Shown here piece after piece: positions 26,181-33,988 of a stretch of DNA of 64,000 nucleotides. The position numbers were made by a program, and so were the translations under genes. Each line of letters opens with the position of its first letter. The first letter of the stretch is position 1. This stretch comes from Thermoguttaceae bacterium (GTDB lineage Bacteria; Planctomycetota; Planctomycetia; Pirellulales; Thermoguttaceae): NCBI GenBank assembly GCA_017405595.1, contig JAFRAC010000023.1:1-64000 (forward strand). Reading direction: 5' to 3'. The notes beneath the pieces were generated by a model. That model did not search any database, was not told the DNA's origin, and saw only the letters and a program-made list of their open reading frames with translations.

Positions 26181-29100
26181 GTGAGCGAAGAAAAACGCTT
26201 TGTCATGACCGACGGGAATGAAGCGACCACGATGATCGCACATCTTTGTAACGAAGTGATGGCCATCTACCCGATTACCCCGTCGTCAACGATGGGCGAA
26301 CTGGCAGACGACTGGGCGGCGAAAGGGAAGAAAAACCTTTTCGGCACAATTCCGCACGTCGTCGAAATGCAAAGCGAAGCCGGCGCCGCGGGCGCGGTTC
26401 ACGGTTCTCTTCAGGCGGGCGCGCTGACCTGCACCTTCACCGCCAGCCAGGGACTCCTCCTGATGATCCCGAACATGTTCAAAATCGCCGGCGAAATGAC
26501 CCCGACGGTGTTCCACGTTTCGGCCCGCTGCGTTGCGACCCACGCCCTTTCGATTTTCGGTGACCACAGCGACGTCATGGCCGTCCGTTCCTGCGGCTGG
26601 GCGATGCTCTGCGGCGGCACTATTCAGGAAACGCACGATATGGCGCTGGTCGCCTACGCTTCGACCCACGAAGCGAAGATCCCGTTCGTTCACTTCTTCG
26701 ACGGGTTCCGCACCAGCCACGAAATCAACAAACTCGAGAAGATTCCGGAAGACGTCGTCCGTCAGATGATCGACGTCGAAAAGATCAAGCGTTTCCGCGA
26801 AAACGCCCTCAATCCGAACCGCCCGGTCATCCGCGGCACCGCCCAGAACCCCGACGTCTTCTTCCAGGCCCGCGAAGCGTGCAACACGGCCTACTCGAAG
26901 GTTCCGGCAATCGTCCAGAAAGAGATGGACAAGTTTGCCAAGCTGACCGGCCGCCAGTATCACCTGTTCGACTACTACGGCGACCCGAACGCCGAAAACG
27001 TCATCGTCATCATGGCGAGCGGTTCGGGGATCGTCGAAGAATACATCGACTTCATCGGCGCCGATAAGGGCGTCGGTATGGTCAACGTCCGCCTTTACCG
27101 TCCGTTCGATGCCGAAGCCTTCCTGGCGGCGATGCCCAAGAGCATCAAGAAGATCGCCGTTCTCGACCGCACCAAGGAACCGGGCGGAATCGGCGAACCC
27201 CTTTACCTCGACGTCGTTACGGCGATGGCCCAGGGCTGGAAGGGCGCTCTGCCGACGATCGTCGGCGGCCGTTACGGCCTCTCCTCGAAAGAGTTCACTC
27301 CGGCGATGGTCAAGGGCGTCTACGACGAACTGGCCAAAGACGCGCCGATGAACAACTTCGTCGTCGGTATCGAAGACGATGTGACCGGCCGTTCGATCGC
27401 CTACGACGAGAACTTCTCGACCGAAAAAGACGACGTCCGCCGCTGCATGTTCTACGGGCTGGGGAGCGACGGAACGGTCGGCGCCAACAAGGAAACCTCG
27501 AAGATCGTCGGCGAATACACCCCGAACTACTGCCAGGGCTACTTCGAGTACGACTCGAAAAAATCCGGATCGATCACGATTTCGCACCTGCGCCTTTCGC
27601 CCCGTCCGATCAAAGGCTCGTACCTCATTCATCAGGCCAACTTCGTCGCCTGCCATCAGTTCGTCTTCACCGAACGCGTCGATATGCTCGCGACCATCGT
27701 CGAAGGGGGCACCTTCCTTCTGAACGCGCCCTACTCGGCCGACGAAGTCTGGGATTACCTGCCGATCGAACTCCAGCAGGAGATCATTGACAAGAAACTC
27801 AAGTTCTACGTGATCGACGCGGTCAAGGTCGCCAAGGCAGCCGGCATGGGCGGGCGCATCAACACCGTCATGGAAACCTGCTTCTTCAAACTCGCCAACT
27901 TCATGGAACCCGACGAAGCGATTCAGCGCATCAAGGACGGGATCAAGAAAGCTTACAGCAAGAAGGGCGAAGAAGTCGTTCAGAAGAACTACGCCGCGGT
28001 CGATTCCGCGCTTCCCGCGCTTCAGGAAGTCAAAGTTCCCGCGCAGGTCACCTCGAAGTTCCACCGCATCGACGGAATCGATCCTTCGGCTCCGGAATTC
28101 GTCAAGAAGACCCTCGCCGAAATCATGGCGGCCCGCGGAAACCAGCTTCCGGTCAGCGCCTTTAACGAAGCGGCCGACGGAACCTTCCCGACCGGCACCA
28201 CCAAGTACGAAAAACGGAGCGTCGCGATCGACATCCCGATCTGGGATAAAGACACCTGCATCCAGTGCGGCCAGTGCTCGCTGGTTTGCCCGCATGCCGC
28301 GATCCGCATGAAGGTCTACGACGCCGACGCGCTCAAGGGCGCTCCCGAAACCTTCAAATCGGCCGAAGCCAAAGCCGAGTTCAAAGGCCAGTACGCCACG
28401 CTCCAGGTCGCTCCCGAAGACTGCACCGGCTGCGGCATGTGCGTCTACGTCTGCCCCGCCAAGAACAAGGCTGTCGAAGGGAAGAAAGCGATCAACCTCG
28501 AAGACAAGATCGCCAACCTTCAGGCCGAAAAGGCGAACTGGGAATACTTCCTCACGATTCCCGATTACGACCGCACGAAGGTCAAGCCGGGTACGATCAA
28601 GGGTTCGCAGCTGCTGCTGCCTCTGTTTGAATTCTCGGGCGCCTGCGCCGGCTGCGGCGAAACGCCCTACGTCAAACTCGTGACTCAGCTCTTCGGCGAC
28701 CGCATGATGATCGCCAACGCCACCGGCTGCTCCTCGATTTACGGCGGCAACCTGCCGAGTACGCCTTACACCACCAACGCCGACGGCTGCGGCCCCTGCT
28801 GGGCCAACTCCCTCTTTGAAGACGCCGCCGAATTCGGAATGGGGATGCGTCTGGGCGTCGATCAGCAGAAGCAGTTCGCCCGCGAAATTCTCGAAGGCGC
28901 GAAAGAGAAACTCGGCGACGCGCTGGTCGAAAACATCCTGAACAACAAGCAGGAAACCGAAGAAGAGATCGCGCAGCAGCGCAAGTGGGTCGCCGAAGTC
29001 AAAGCGAAGGCCGAAGGGTGCGACTGCGGCTGCGAAAAGGCAAAGCTCCTGGCCGCTTCGGCCGAATACATGATCCGCCGCAGCAACTGGATCATCGGCG

Positions 29101-29717
29101 GCGACGGCTGGGCCTACGATATCGGCTACGGCGGTCTCGACCACGTGGTCGCCTCGAACCGCGATGTCAACATTCTGGTTCTCGATACCGAAGTCTACTC
29201 GAACACCGGCGGCCAGGCCTCGAAGGCGACCCCGCTGGGCGCCGTGGCCAAGTTCGCCGCGGGCGGAAAACCCATTGGCCACAAATACCTCGGCATGATG
29301 GCGGTTTCGTACGGCACCGCGTTCGTCGGCCAGATCTCGATCGGCGCGAACCCGATGCACGCGATCAAAACGCTCATCGCCGCCGAATCGTACAAGGGCC
29401 CGTCGCTGATCATCGCCTACGCGCACTGCATCGCGCAGGGGATCGACATGAAAGCCGGCATGGAGCTTCAGAAAGAAGCCGTCAAGTGCGGTTACTGGCC
29501 GCTCTGGTCGTATGACCCGCGTCTTGAAAAACCGTTCCAGGTCGCCAGCAAAGCGCCGGAAGGGCTTCTCAAAGACTTCGAGGCGAAACAGAACCGCTTC
29601 AAGCAGCTCAAGCGGATCAATCCCGAAGCCGCCGCCACGTTCGAAGCGAAAGCTCAGGACGACATCTACAAGCGGTTCGAGTATTACACCAAACTCTCCG
29701 AAATCAAGAGCAACTGA
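26181..29717 (+). CDS. nifJ: Pyruvate:ferredoxin (flavodoxin) oxidoreductase
   Basis: This single-chain enzyme of 1,178 residues oxidises pyruvate to acetyl-CoA and CO2 with ferredoxin or flavodoxin as acceptor. It indicates anaerobic or fermentative metabolism. All domains are in order: domain I (MTDGNEATTMIAHLCNEV, IYPITPSSTMGE), the CoA-binding region, the gamma/linker domain, two 4Fe-4S motifs (CIQCGQCSLVCPH and CTGCGMCVYVCPA), and the TPP domain with CAGCGETPY, GDGWAYDIGYGGLDH and NTGGQASKATP. The length matches known homodimeric PFORs. The frame is open far upstream, but GTG at 26181 is chosen because GGAGGA lies 7 nt before it and the family N-terminus (KRFVMTDGNEA) follows. A terminator follows at 29789. 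Confidence 0.97.
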   Translation: MSEEKRFVMTDGNEATTMIAHLCNEVMAIYPITPSSTMGELADDWAAKGKKNLFGTIPHVVEMQSEAGAAGAVHGSLQAGALTCTFTASQGLLLMIPNMFKIAGEMTPTVFHVSARCVATHALSIFGDHSDVMAVRSCGWAMLCGGTIQETHDMALVAYASTHEAKIPFVHFFDGFRTSHEINKLEKIPEDVVRQMIDVEKIKRFRENALNPNRPVIRGTAQNPDVFFQAREACNTAYSKVPAIVQKEMDKFAKLTGRQYHLFDYYGDPNAENVIVIMASGSGIVEEYIDFIGADKGVGMVNVRLYRPFDAEAFLAAMPKSIKKIAVLDRTKEPGGIGEPLYLDVVTAMAQGWKGALPTIVGGRYGLSSKEFTPAMVKGVYDELAKDAPMNNFVVGIEDDVTGRSIAYDENFSTEKDDVRRCMFYGLGSDGTVGANKETSKIVGEYTPNYCQGYFEYDSKKSGSITISHLRLSPRPIKGSYLIHQANFVACHQFVFTERVDMLATIVEGGTFLLNAPYSADEVWDYLPIELQQEIIDKKLKFYVIDAVKVAKAAGMGGRINTVMETCFFKLANFMEPDEAIQRIKDGIKKAYSKKGEEVVQKNYAAVDSALPALQEVKVPAQVTSKFHRIDGIDPSAPEFVKKTLAEIMAARGNQLPVSAFNEAADGTFPTGTTKYEKRSVAIDIPIWDKDTCIQCGQCSLVCPHAAIRMKVYDADALKGAPETFKSAEAKAEFKGQYATLQVAPEDCTGCGMCVYVCPAKNKAVEGKKAINLEDKIANLQAEKANWEYFLTIPDYDRTKVKPGTIKGSQLLLPLFEFSGACAGCGETPYVKLVTQLFGDRMMIANATGCSSIYGGNLPSTPYTTNADGCGPCWANSLFEDAAEFGMGMRLGVDQQKQFAREILEGAKEKLGDALVENILNNKQETEEEIAQQRKWVAEVKAKAEGCDCGCEKAKLLAASAEYMIRRSNWIIGGDGWAYDIGYGGLDHVVASNRDVNILVLDTEVYSNTGGQASKATPLGAVAKFAAGGKPIGHKYLGMMAVSYGTAFVGQISIGANPMHAIKTLIAAESYKGPSLIIAYAHCIAQGIDMKAGMELQKEAVKCGYWPLWSYDPRLEKPFQVASKAPEGLLKDFEAKQNRFKQLKRINPEAAATFEAKAQDDIYKRFEYYTKLSEIKSN

Positions 29718-29788
29718 CCGGTGTAACCGGGCGGTTTTCCCGCGCGGCGGCCCTCTGCGGCGCGGGTGAATCTGCATCGGCATCAGAC

Positions 29789-29825
29789 AGGCGGATCGGC
29801 ACAAAACGATGCCGGTCCGCCTTTT
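29789..29825 (+). terminator. Terminator after PFOR
   Basis: AGGCGGATCGGCA pairs with TGCCGGTCCGCCT around an 8-nt loop, and runs into TTTT. It separates PFOR from the downstream CPBP gene. Confidence 0.85.
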
Positions 29826-29854
29826 CGCTGAAATCCCCCCAAAAAGGAGCTGTC

Positions 29855-30655
29855 ATGGCTGCCCATTCCCCGGAAAAGGTTTTCGGACCGGCTGACTGTC
29901 TGCGTTTTTTCAGGAAAGACCAGCTCAAGGCCACGGTGATTCTCCTTTACGCCGCGCTGGCGCTGACGGTCTGGAAATACATTCCGACACATGATCCCGA
30001 TTCGGTCAGCCAGTTCGGCATCCCCTGCTATACCGAGTCGATAATCCGGGGAATCGAAACCCTGAACAGCGGCGAGGCTCTCCCCCTTTCCCTCTTCTGG
30101 ACGGGAGAACTCAAAAGCATTGCGGCGCTCTTTCTCATGGGGATACTGCCGATCGCGATCGTCAAATGGGGGTTCCGCGAAAAGCTTTCCGACTACGGGC
30201 TGCGGCTGGGAAACCGTTATACGATCCAGTCGATTCTCCTCTTTACGCCGCTGATGGTCGTTTTCGTGTCGTTTTCGGACCCGGTAAAATACGCCCAGGT
30301 TTACCCTTTGAACCCGCTGGCCGCGATCCTGCCGAAACCGCTCTTCTCGCTGCACCTTATCGTTTACGCGCTGTGCTACTATTTCGGCTGGGAGTTCATG
30401 TTCCGCGGGTTCCTTCTGAAAGGGCTCGCCCCGCGGTACGGCATCGCCGCCGCCGTTCTGATTCAGGCTCTTGCCGCGACAATGCTCCACTACGGGCACC
30501 CCTTCCCCGAAACGCTCGGCTGTTTGGGCGGCTCGATCTTTTGGGGGTGTCTGGCGCTCCGGACCCGTTCGATTCTTTCCGGCTGGGTTCAGCACGCCGC
30601 GCTCGGCGTCATGCTCGACATTTCCATCACAGCCTCGCTGCACGGACTTGGCTGA
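29855..30655 (+). CDS. CPBP-family intramembrane protease-like protein
   Basis: This is a 266-residue polytopic membrane protein. The C-terminal half carries the CPBP (CAAX protease/bacteriocin-processing, ABI) motifs: GWEFMFRGFLLKGL as motif 1, TMLHYGHP as motif 2, and QHAALGVMLD as the third region. Motif 1 is normally EExxxR; here the first Glu is Trp (WEFMFR), so the activity is uncertain or the protein belongs to a variant subfamily. Members process or protect against peptides or modify lipoproteins. The start has AAGGAG 5 nt upstream. It is the last host-like gene before the AT-rich island. Confidence 0.85.
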   Translation: MAAHSPEKVFGPADCLRFFRKDQLKATVILLYAALALTVWKYIPTHDPDSVSQFGIPCYTESIIRGIETLNSGEALPLSLFWTGELKSIAALFLMGILPIAIVKWGFREKLSDYGLRLGNRYTIQSILLFTPLMVVFVSFSDPVKYAQVYPLNPLAAILPKPLFSLHLIVYALCYYFGWEFMFRGFLLKGLAPRYGIAAAVLIQALAATMLHYGHPFPETLGCLGGSIFWGCLALRTRSILSGWVQHAALGVMLDISITASLHGLG

Positions 30656-30734
30656 TAGGGATTCCCGAAAGATTGTGCTTAAAATTTCTATTTGATCTGA
30701 AAAGAACGTCTGAAATGTTGAAACGAGGGCCAAA

Positions 30735-31472
30735 ATGAAGTTTTATCTGTTAAGTAACTTTATGACAAGTAACTGTTGGCATGAAAATCTTATTACCGAA
30801 TATGACAAGGACTGGGATAGAAAGGAAGATGACCCTTTGTATCCCAGGTTTAGTCGTGATCAGGGGCCGTTTTGTCCAGTTTGCCATAAGAACATGAGAC
30901 ATTTATATCCTCTTTCACCTTTGAGACGGGAAATACATGTCGCAAAACCATATTTTGGTGATATTGTTACCCGAGGGGCTGAAGTATATTTTTCAGATAG
31001 AGCCAAAATAATATATGAAGAATCAGATTTAAAAGGGATAGAGAAATTTAGAAAAATCGAAATTCTTAAGGTTGCGTGTCATAACGGTGTCAGGAAAGCA
31101 AAATTGTCTCCACTACCCACTTATTACTGGTGTCAGATAGCCGTTGACGGAGCGACTTGGGATTATGAGAAATCAAAGGCAGTCTTCAGTAAACCCGACC
31201 CAATAATATGCGAGTATTGTAAAGACTACAAAGGCTTTATAAGAGGGTACAGTGGGCTTTATGTTGATGAGTCACGATGGAACGGCAACAATATCTTTGA
31301 ACTTTTGGGAATAGGGGGCAAAATCATGGTAGACGAAAACTTCAAATCTTGGGTTGAATGCAACAATCTGACAGGTGCCAATTTTATCCCTGAATCGAAA
31401 ACATCCCTTGATCTCAATGCCGAAAGCCTGCGAAGCACCATCGAAAAGCTGTATGACGGTTTTACGGAATAG
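30735..31472 (+). CDS. Double-CXXCG (SitI6-like) putative immunity protein, copy 1
   Basis: This 245-residue protein has two zinc-ribbon-like halves: GPFCPVC near residue 47 and ICEYC near residue 160. It also has the pattern SRWNGNNIFELLGIGG and a final GANFIPES. It resembles the double-CXXCG family first described in Myxococcus (Gmx_para_CXXCG, SitI6-type immunity proteins). No toxin gene adjoins it. Base composition is clearly AT-richer than in the flanking genes, with AAA/ATA/TTT-rich codons, suggesting horizontal origin. A frameshifted second copy follows directly. Family assignment is from recalled motif pattern; the immunity role is inference. The start has GAGGG upstream. Confidence 0.7.
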   Translation: MKFYLLSNFMTSNCWHENLITEYDKDWDRKEDDPLYPRFSRDQGPFCPVCHKNMRHLYPLSPLRREIHVAKPYFGDIVTRGAEVYFSDRAKIIYEESDLKGIEKFRKIEILKVACHNGVRKAKLSPLPTYYWCQIAVDGATWDYEKSKAVFSKPDPIICEYCKDYKGFIRGYSGLYVDESRWNGNNIFELLGIGGKIMVDENFKSWVECNNLTGANFIPESKTSLDLNAESLRSTIEKLYDGFTE

Positions 31473-31510
31473 AAACACAACGATCTGCCAAATCGCTTAA
31501 TACCTTGAAT

Positions 31511-31557
31511 CCGAATCCGAGCGTTTGTCAGATTTCTTATCGCTGGAGTGGTCATTT
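31511..31557 (+). repeat. 47-bp direct repeat, left copy
   Basis: A 47-bp segment (begins CCGAATCCGAGCGTTTGTC, ends GGTCATTT) recurs without a mismatch at 32350-32396. The left copy lies 39 bp after the stop of the first double-CXXCG gene. The two copies bracket the second gene. Confidence 0.95.
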
Positions 31558-31575
31558 GGCACAAGGAAAGTTACA

Positions 31576-32285
31576 ATGTTTATAAATCAAGATTCCATGA
31601 TCTTCTATATTATTGAGCCACTATTCACGGACAAATGGTGGAGTGTAAACGAATTTATTGGCACAACACAAAAGCCTGTGTATGCCAAGAACCGTCCGCC
31701 TTTCTGTCCAGTCTGTAACAGCCAGTTGAGCAGATATTTAATCAAACCGCTCGAATTTAATTTTGTAACAGCAAAGCCTTTTTTTGTGATATTGTTTTTA
31801 ACAATGAATTTCTATTCGTATCAGAGGATTTTAAAAAAGCTTATGAAAAATCTGGTTTATGCGGTATAAGAGAATTTAGGGAAATATCAATCTCTAAAAT
31901 TTCTACCCACGATGGAGTCAGAAAAGCTAAATTGCCTTTACCACCACGGTATTTCTTAACTGATGTTACTGTAGACGGCGCAATTGATTTGGAGCAATCA
32001 AATGCGGTCATTGAATGTCCTCGATACTGCGAGTATTGCTTGAACCCTATAGAGCCATTCGATGACGAAAAATCTTTAGGGCTTGTAAAATGGGATGGGT
32101 TTATCATTGACAGACGGCGTTGGCACGGAAACAACATTTTTAAACCTATCGGATTGGAATGTTTCTATGCAGTTGATGAGAAATTTCGAGAATGGTTCGA
32201 ATCGACTCAGTTAAAAACTGGATGTGAGTTTATGCCAGAAGCTGAACATACTGATGACTGGCTTATGCGCAGATATAAGGGATAA
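31576..32285 (+). pseudogene. Double-CXXCG putative immunity protein, copy 2, frameshifted
   Basis: This is a paralogue of the gene at 30735. The first 70 codons (MFINQDSMIFYIIEP to AKPFF, with PFCPVC) are in one frame, which stops at 31869. The rest (DIVFNNEFLFVSEDF, HDGVRKAKLP, CEYC, RRRWHGNNIF, CEFMPEA) is in the -1 frame and ends at 32285. The switch falls in a run of seven T at 31779-31785. In frame it reads T TTT TTT, a slippery heptamer; slipping back one base would give AKPFFCDIV, matching AKPYFGDIV in copy 1, and a protein of about 236 residues. It may be a recent pseudogene or a recoded gene. The start has GGAAAG upstream. Confidence 0.75.
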
Positions 32286-32349
32286 CGGAGGAATTTACCT
32301 GCAGAAAATTCTTGCTGAATCGAGTTCATTTCGGATTTCGTGCCAACAC

Positions 32350-32396
32350 CCGAATCCGAGCGTTTGTCAGATTTCTTATCGCTGGAGTGGTCATTT
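32350..32396 (+). repeat. 47-bp direct repeat, right copy
   Basis: This is the second, identical copy of the repeat at 31511-31557, placed 64 bp after the second double-CXXCG frame. Its right end overlaps the -35 box of the methyltransferase promoter. Confidence 0.95.
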
Positions 32397-32416
32397 AACG
32401 CAATGAGATGTATAAT
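32388..32416 (+). promoter_or_regulatory. Promoter of the methyltransferase gene
   Basis: TGGTCA (32388-32393, inside the repeat), 17 bp, and TATAAT (32411-32416). The start codon at 32447 would lie about 24 nt after the transcription start. Confidence 0.5.
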
Positions 32417-32446
32417 ACTCCCAGATCACTCCGCCGACAAAACGCC

Positions 32447-33904
32447 ATGAATATTTCGATCGAGAAAACAAAGGGGCGGGTTTATACCCCCGCTCATATC
32501 GTCAATAACATCCTGGATCTATCGGGTTACCGCGGTGAGGCGATTCTCGGCAAACATGTCATCGATAACAGCTGCGGAGACGGAGCCTTCTTAGCCGAGA
32601 TTGTCCGCCGCTATTGCGAGGAAGCCGCTCTGGCGCATTATTCCCGAAAGCGGCTCGTCCAGGATCTGGAAACGTATGTTCACGGTATCGAAATCGACCC
32701 GGAAGAGCTGCGAAAGGCGGGCGGGAGAGTCTCTTCCGCCGTTTCGGAATTTAGCCTCGGCAGTATTAAGTGGGATCTTAACCGGGACAATACCCTGACG
32801 GTTCACCGCTACGACGGGCTGATGGACTTTGTTTTGGGAAACCCGCCTTATGTCCGCGTCCACAACCTTGCCGAGACCTATGAAACGATGAAGCGGTTTC
32901 GCTTTTCGCAAGGGGGGATGACCGATCTGTTTTTGGCCTTCTATGAAATCGGTCTTAACATGCTCAAACCCGGCGGGGTGCTGGGGTATATTACGCCGAG
33001 CTCCTTTTTTCACAGCAAGGCCGGCGCCGCGCTGCGCCGGCACCTTGTGAAGAACAGCCTCATCGAATCCGCGGTTGATCTGAAACACTACCAGCCCTTT
33101 GAAGCCGCGACCTACACAACGATCATGGTGCTGCGAAAAGGAGGAGAACGCCGGGAAACCGCCTGTTACGAATACGACCAAAACCGGCTGCAGCCCCGTT
33201 TCGTGAACCGTTTGGCGTACGAGGATTTCTGTTTGGACGGCAGCTTTTACTTCGGCAGGAAAGAGCCCCTGGCGAAGCTGGCGAAGATTTTGAGTATCAG
33301 GTCAAAGTTTGCCGAACTGGATGTGAAAAACGGGTTCGCGACATTATTGGACTCCTTTTTTATCGGCGATTTTTCGTTCTCAGAATGGACAATTCCGGTC
33401 GTCAAGGCGTCGACGGGCCAATGGGCCAGATGCCTGTTCCCCTATGACCGTGCGGGCAGGCTGATTCCCTATGACGCGATCGCGAAAACCTCCGCCGCCG
33501 GCTATTATGCCGAACACGAAAACCGGCTCAGGGCGCGGAGCATTACAAATCCGAACGAGTGGTACGGTTTCGGAAGAACACAGGGGATCAAGGATGTTTA
33601 CCGGAAAAAGTACTCCGTCTGCTCCATTATCAAGAGCGTTAAGGACCTCAAAATCACCTTGTGCAATAAAGGATCTGGGGTTTACGGGGGTCTTTACATC
33701 CTGACGGACTTGCCCCGGAAACGGATCTCCGACGTTTTGCTGACCGGCGATTTTATGGACTATATCTCTTTGCTGGGAAAGTACAAGAGCGGAGGGTATT
33801 ACACCTTTTCATCGAAAGATTTAAAGCGGTATCTCTATTACAAACTCGCCGAAGAAAAGCTGTTCGCCAACGAACAGCAGCGGCTTTCCGGATCCGGATT
33901 TTAG
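32447..33904 (+). CDS. Orphan N6-adenine DNA methyltransferase (TaqI/Eco57I-like)
   Basis: This 485-residue gamma-type adenine methyltransferase has motif X as KGRVYTPAHIVNNIL, motif I as DNSCGDGAFL (SAM binding) and catalytic motif IV as NPPY. A variable C-terminal half would form the target recognition domain. It modifies DNA at N6 of adenine at an unknown site. No endonuclease is fused (the chain is too short for type IIG) and none is encoded beside it, so it looks solitary. Base composition is lower in GC than the core genes. The ATG at 32447 is chosen because an upstream ATG overlaps the -10 box; neither has a clear Shine-Dalgarno sequence. Confidence 0.88.
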   Translation: MNISIEKTKGRVYTPAHIVNNILDLSGYRGEAILGKHVIDNSCGDGAFLAEIVRRYCEEAALAHYSRKRLVQDLETYVHGIEIDPEELRKAGGRVSSAVSEFSLGSIKWDLNRDNTLTVHRYDGLMDFVLGNPPYVRVHNLAETYETMKRFRFSQGGMTDLFLAFYEIGLNMLKPGGVLGYITPSSFFHSKAGAALRRHLVKNSLIESAVDLKHYQPFEAATYTTIMVLRKGGERRETACYEYDQNRLQPRFVNRLAYEDFCLDGSFYFGRKEPLAKLAKILSIRSKFAELDVKNGFATLLDSFFIGDFSFSEWTIPVVKASTGQWARCLFPYDRAGRLIPYDAIAKTSAAGYYAEHENRLRARSITNPNEWYGFGRTQGIKDVYRKKYSVCSIIKSVKDLKITLCNKGSGVYGGLYILTDLPRKRISDVLLTGDFMDYISLLGKYKSGGYYTFSSKDLKRYLYYKLAEEKLFANEQQRLSGSGF

Positions 33905-33988
33905 GCAAGCCGCCAAACTCAAAGGCGATCCCCCGAAATCGTCAATCTTCCGGGGGCGGCTGTTTGCCGGGACATCTCCGGACCCCTT

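Noticed and set aside
26286..29804. A 1,172-codon open frame antisense to PFOR
   Set aside because: The PFOR frame has all family motifs. The antisense frame exists because the strong codon bias leaves few reverse-strand stops.
33930..33956. Possible terminator after the methyltransferase
   Set aside because: A short CCCCC/GGGGG-based stem is present, but it lacks a T run and the loop is long.
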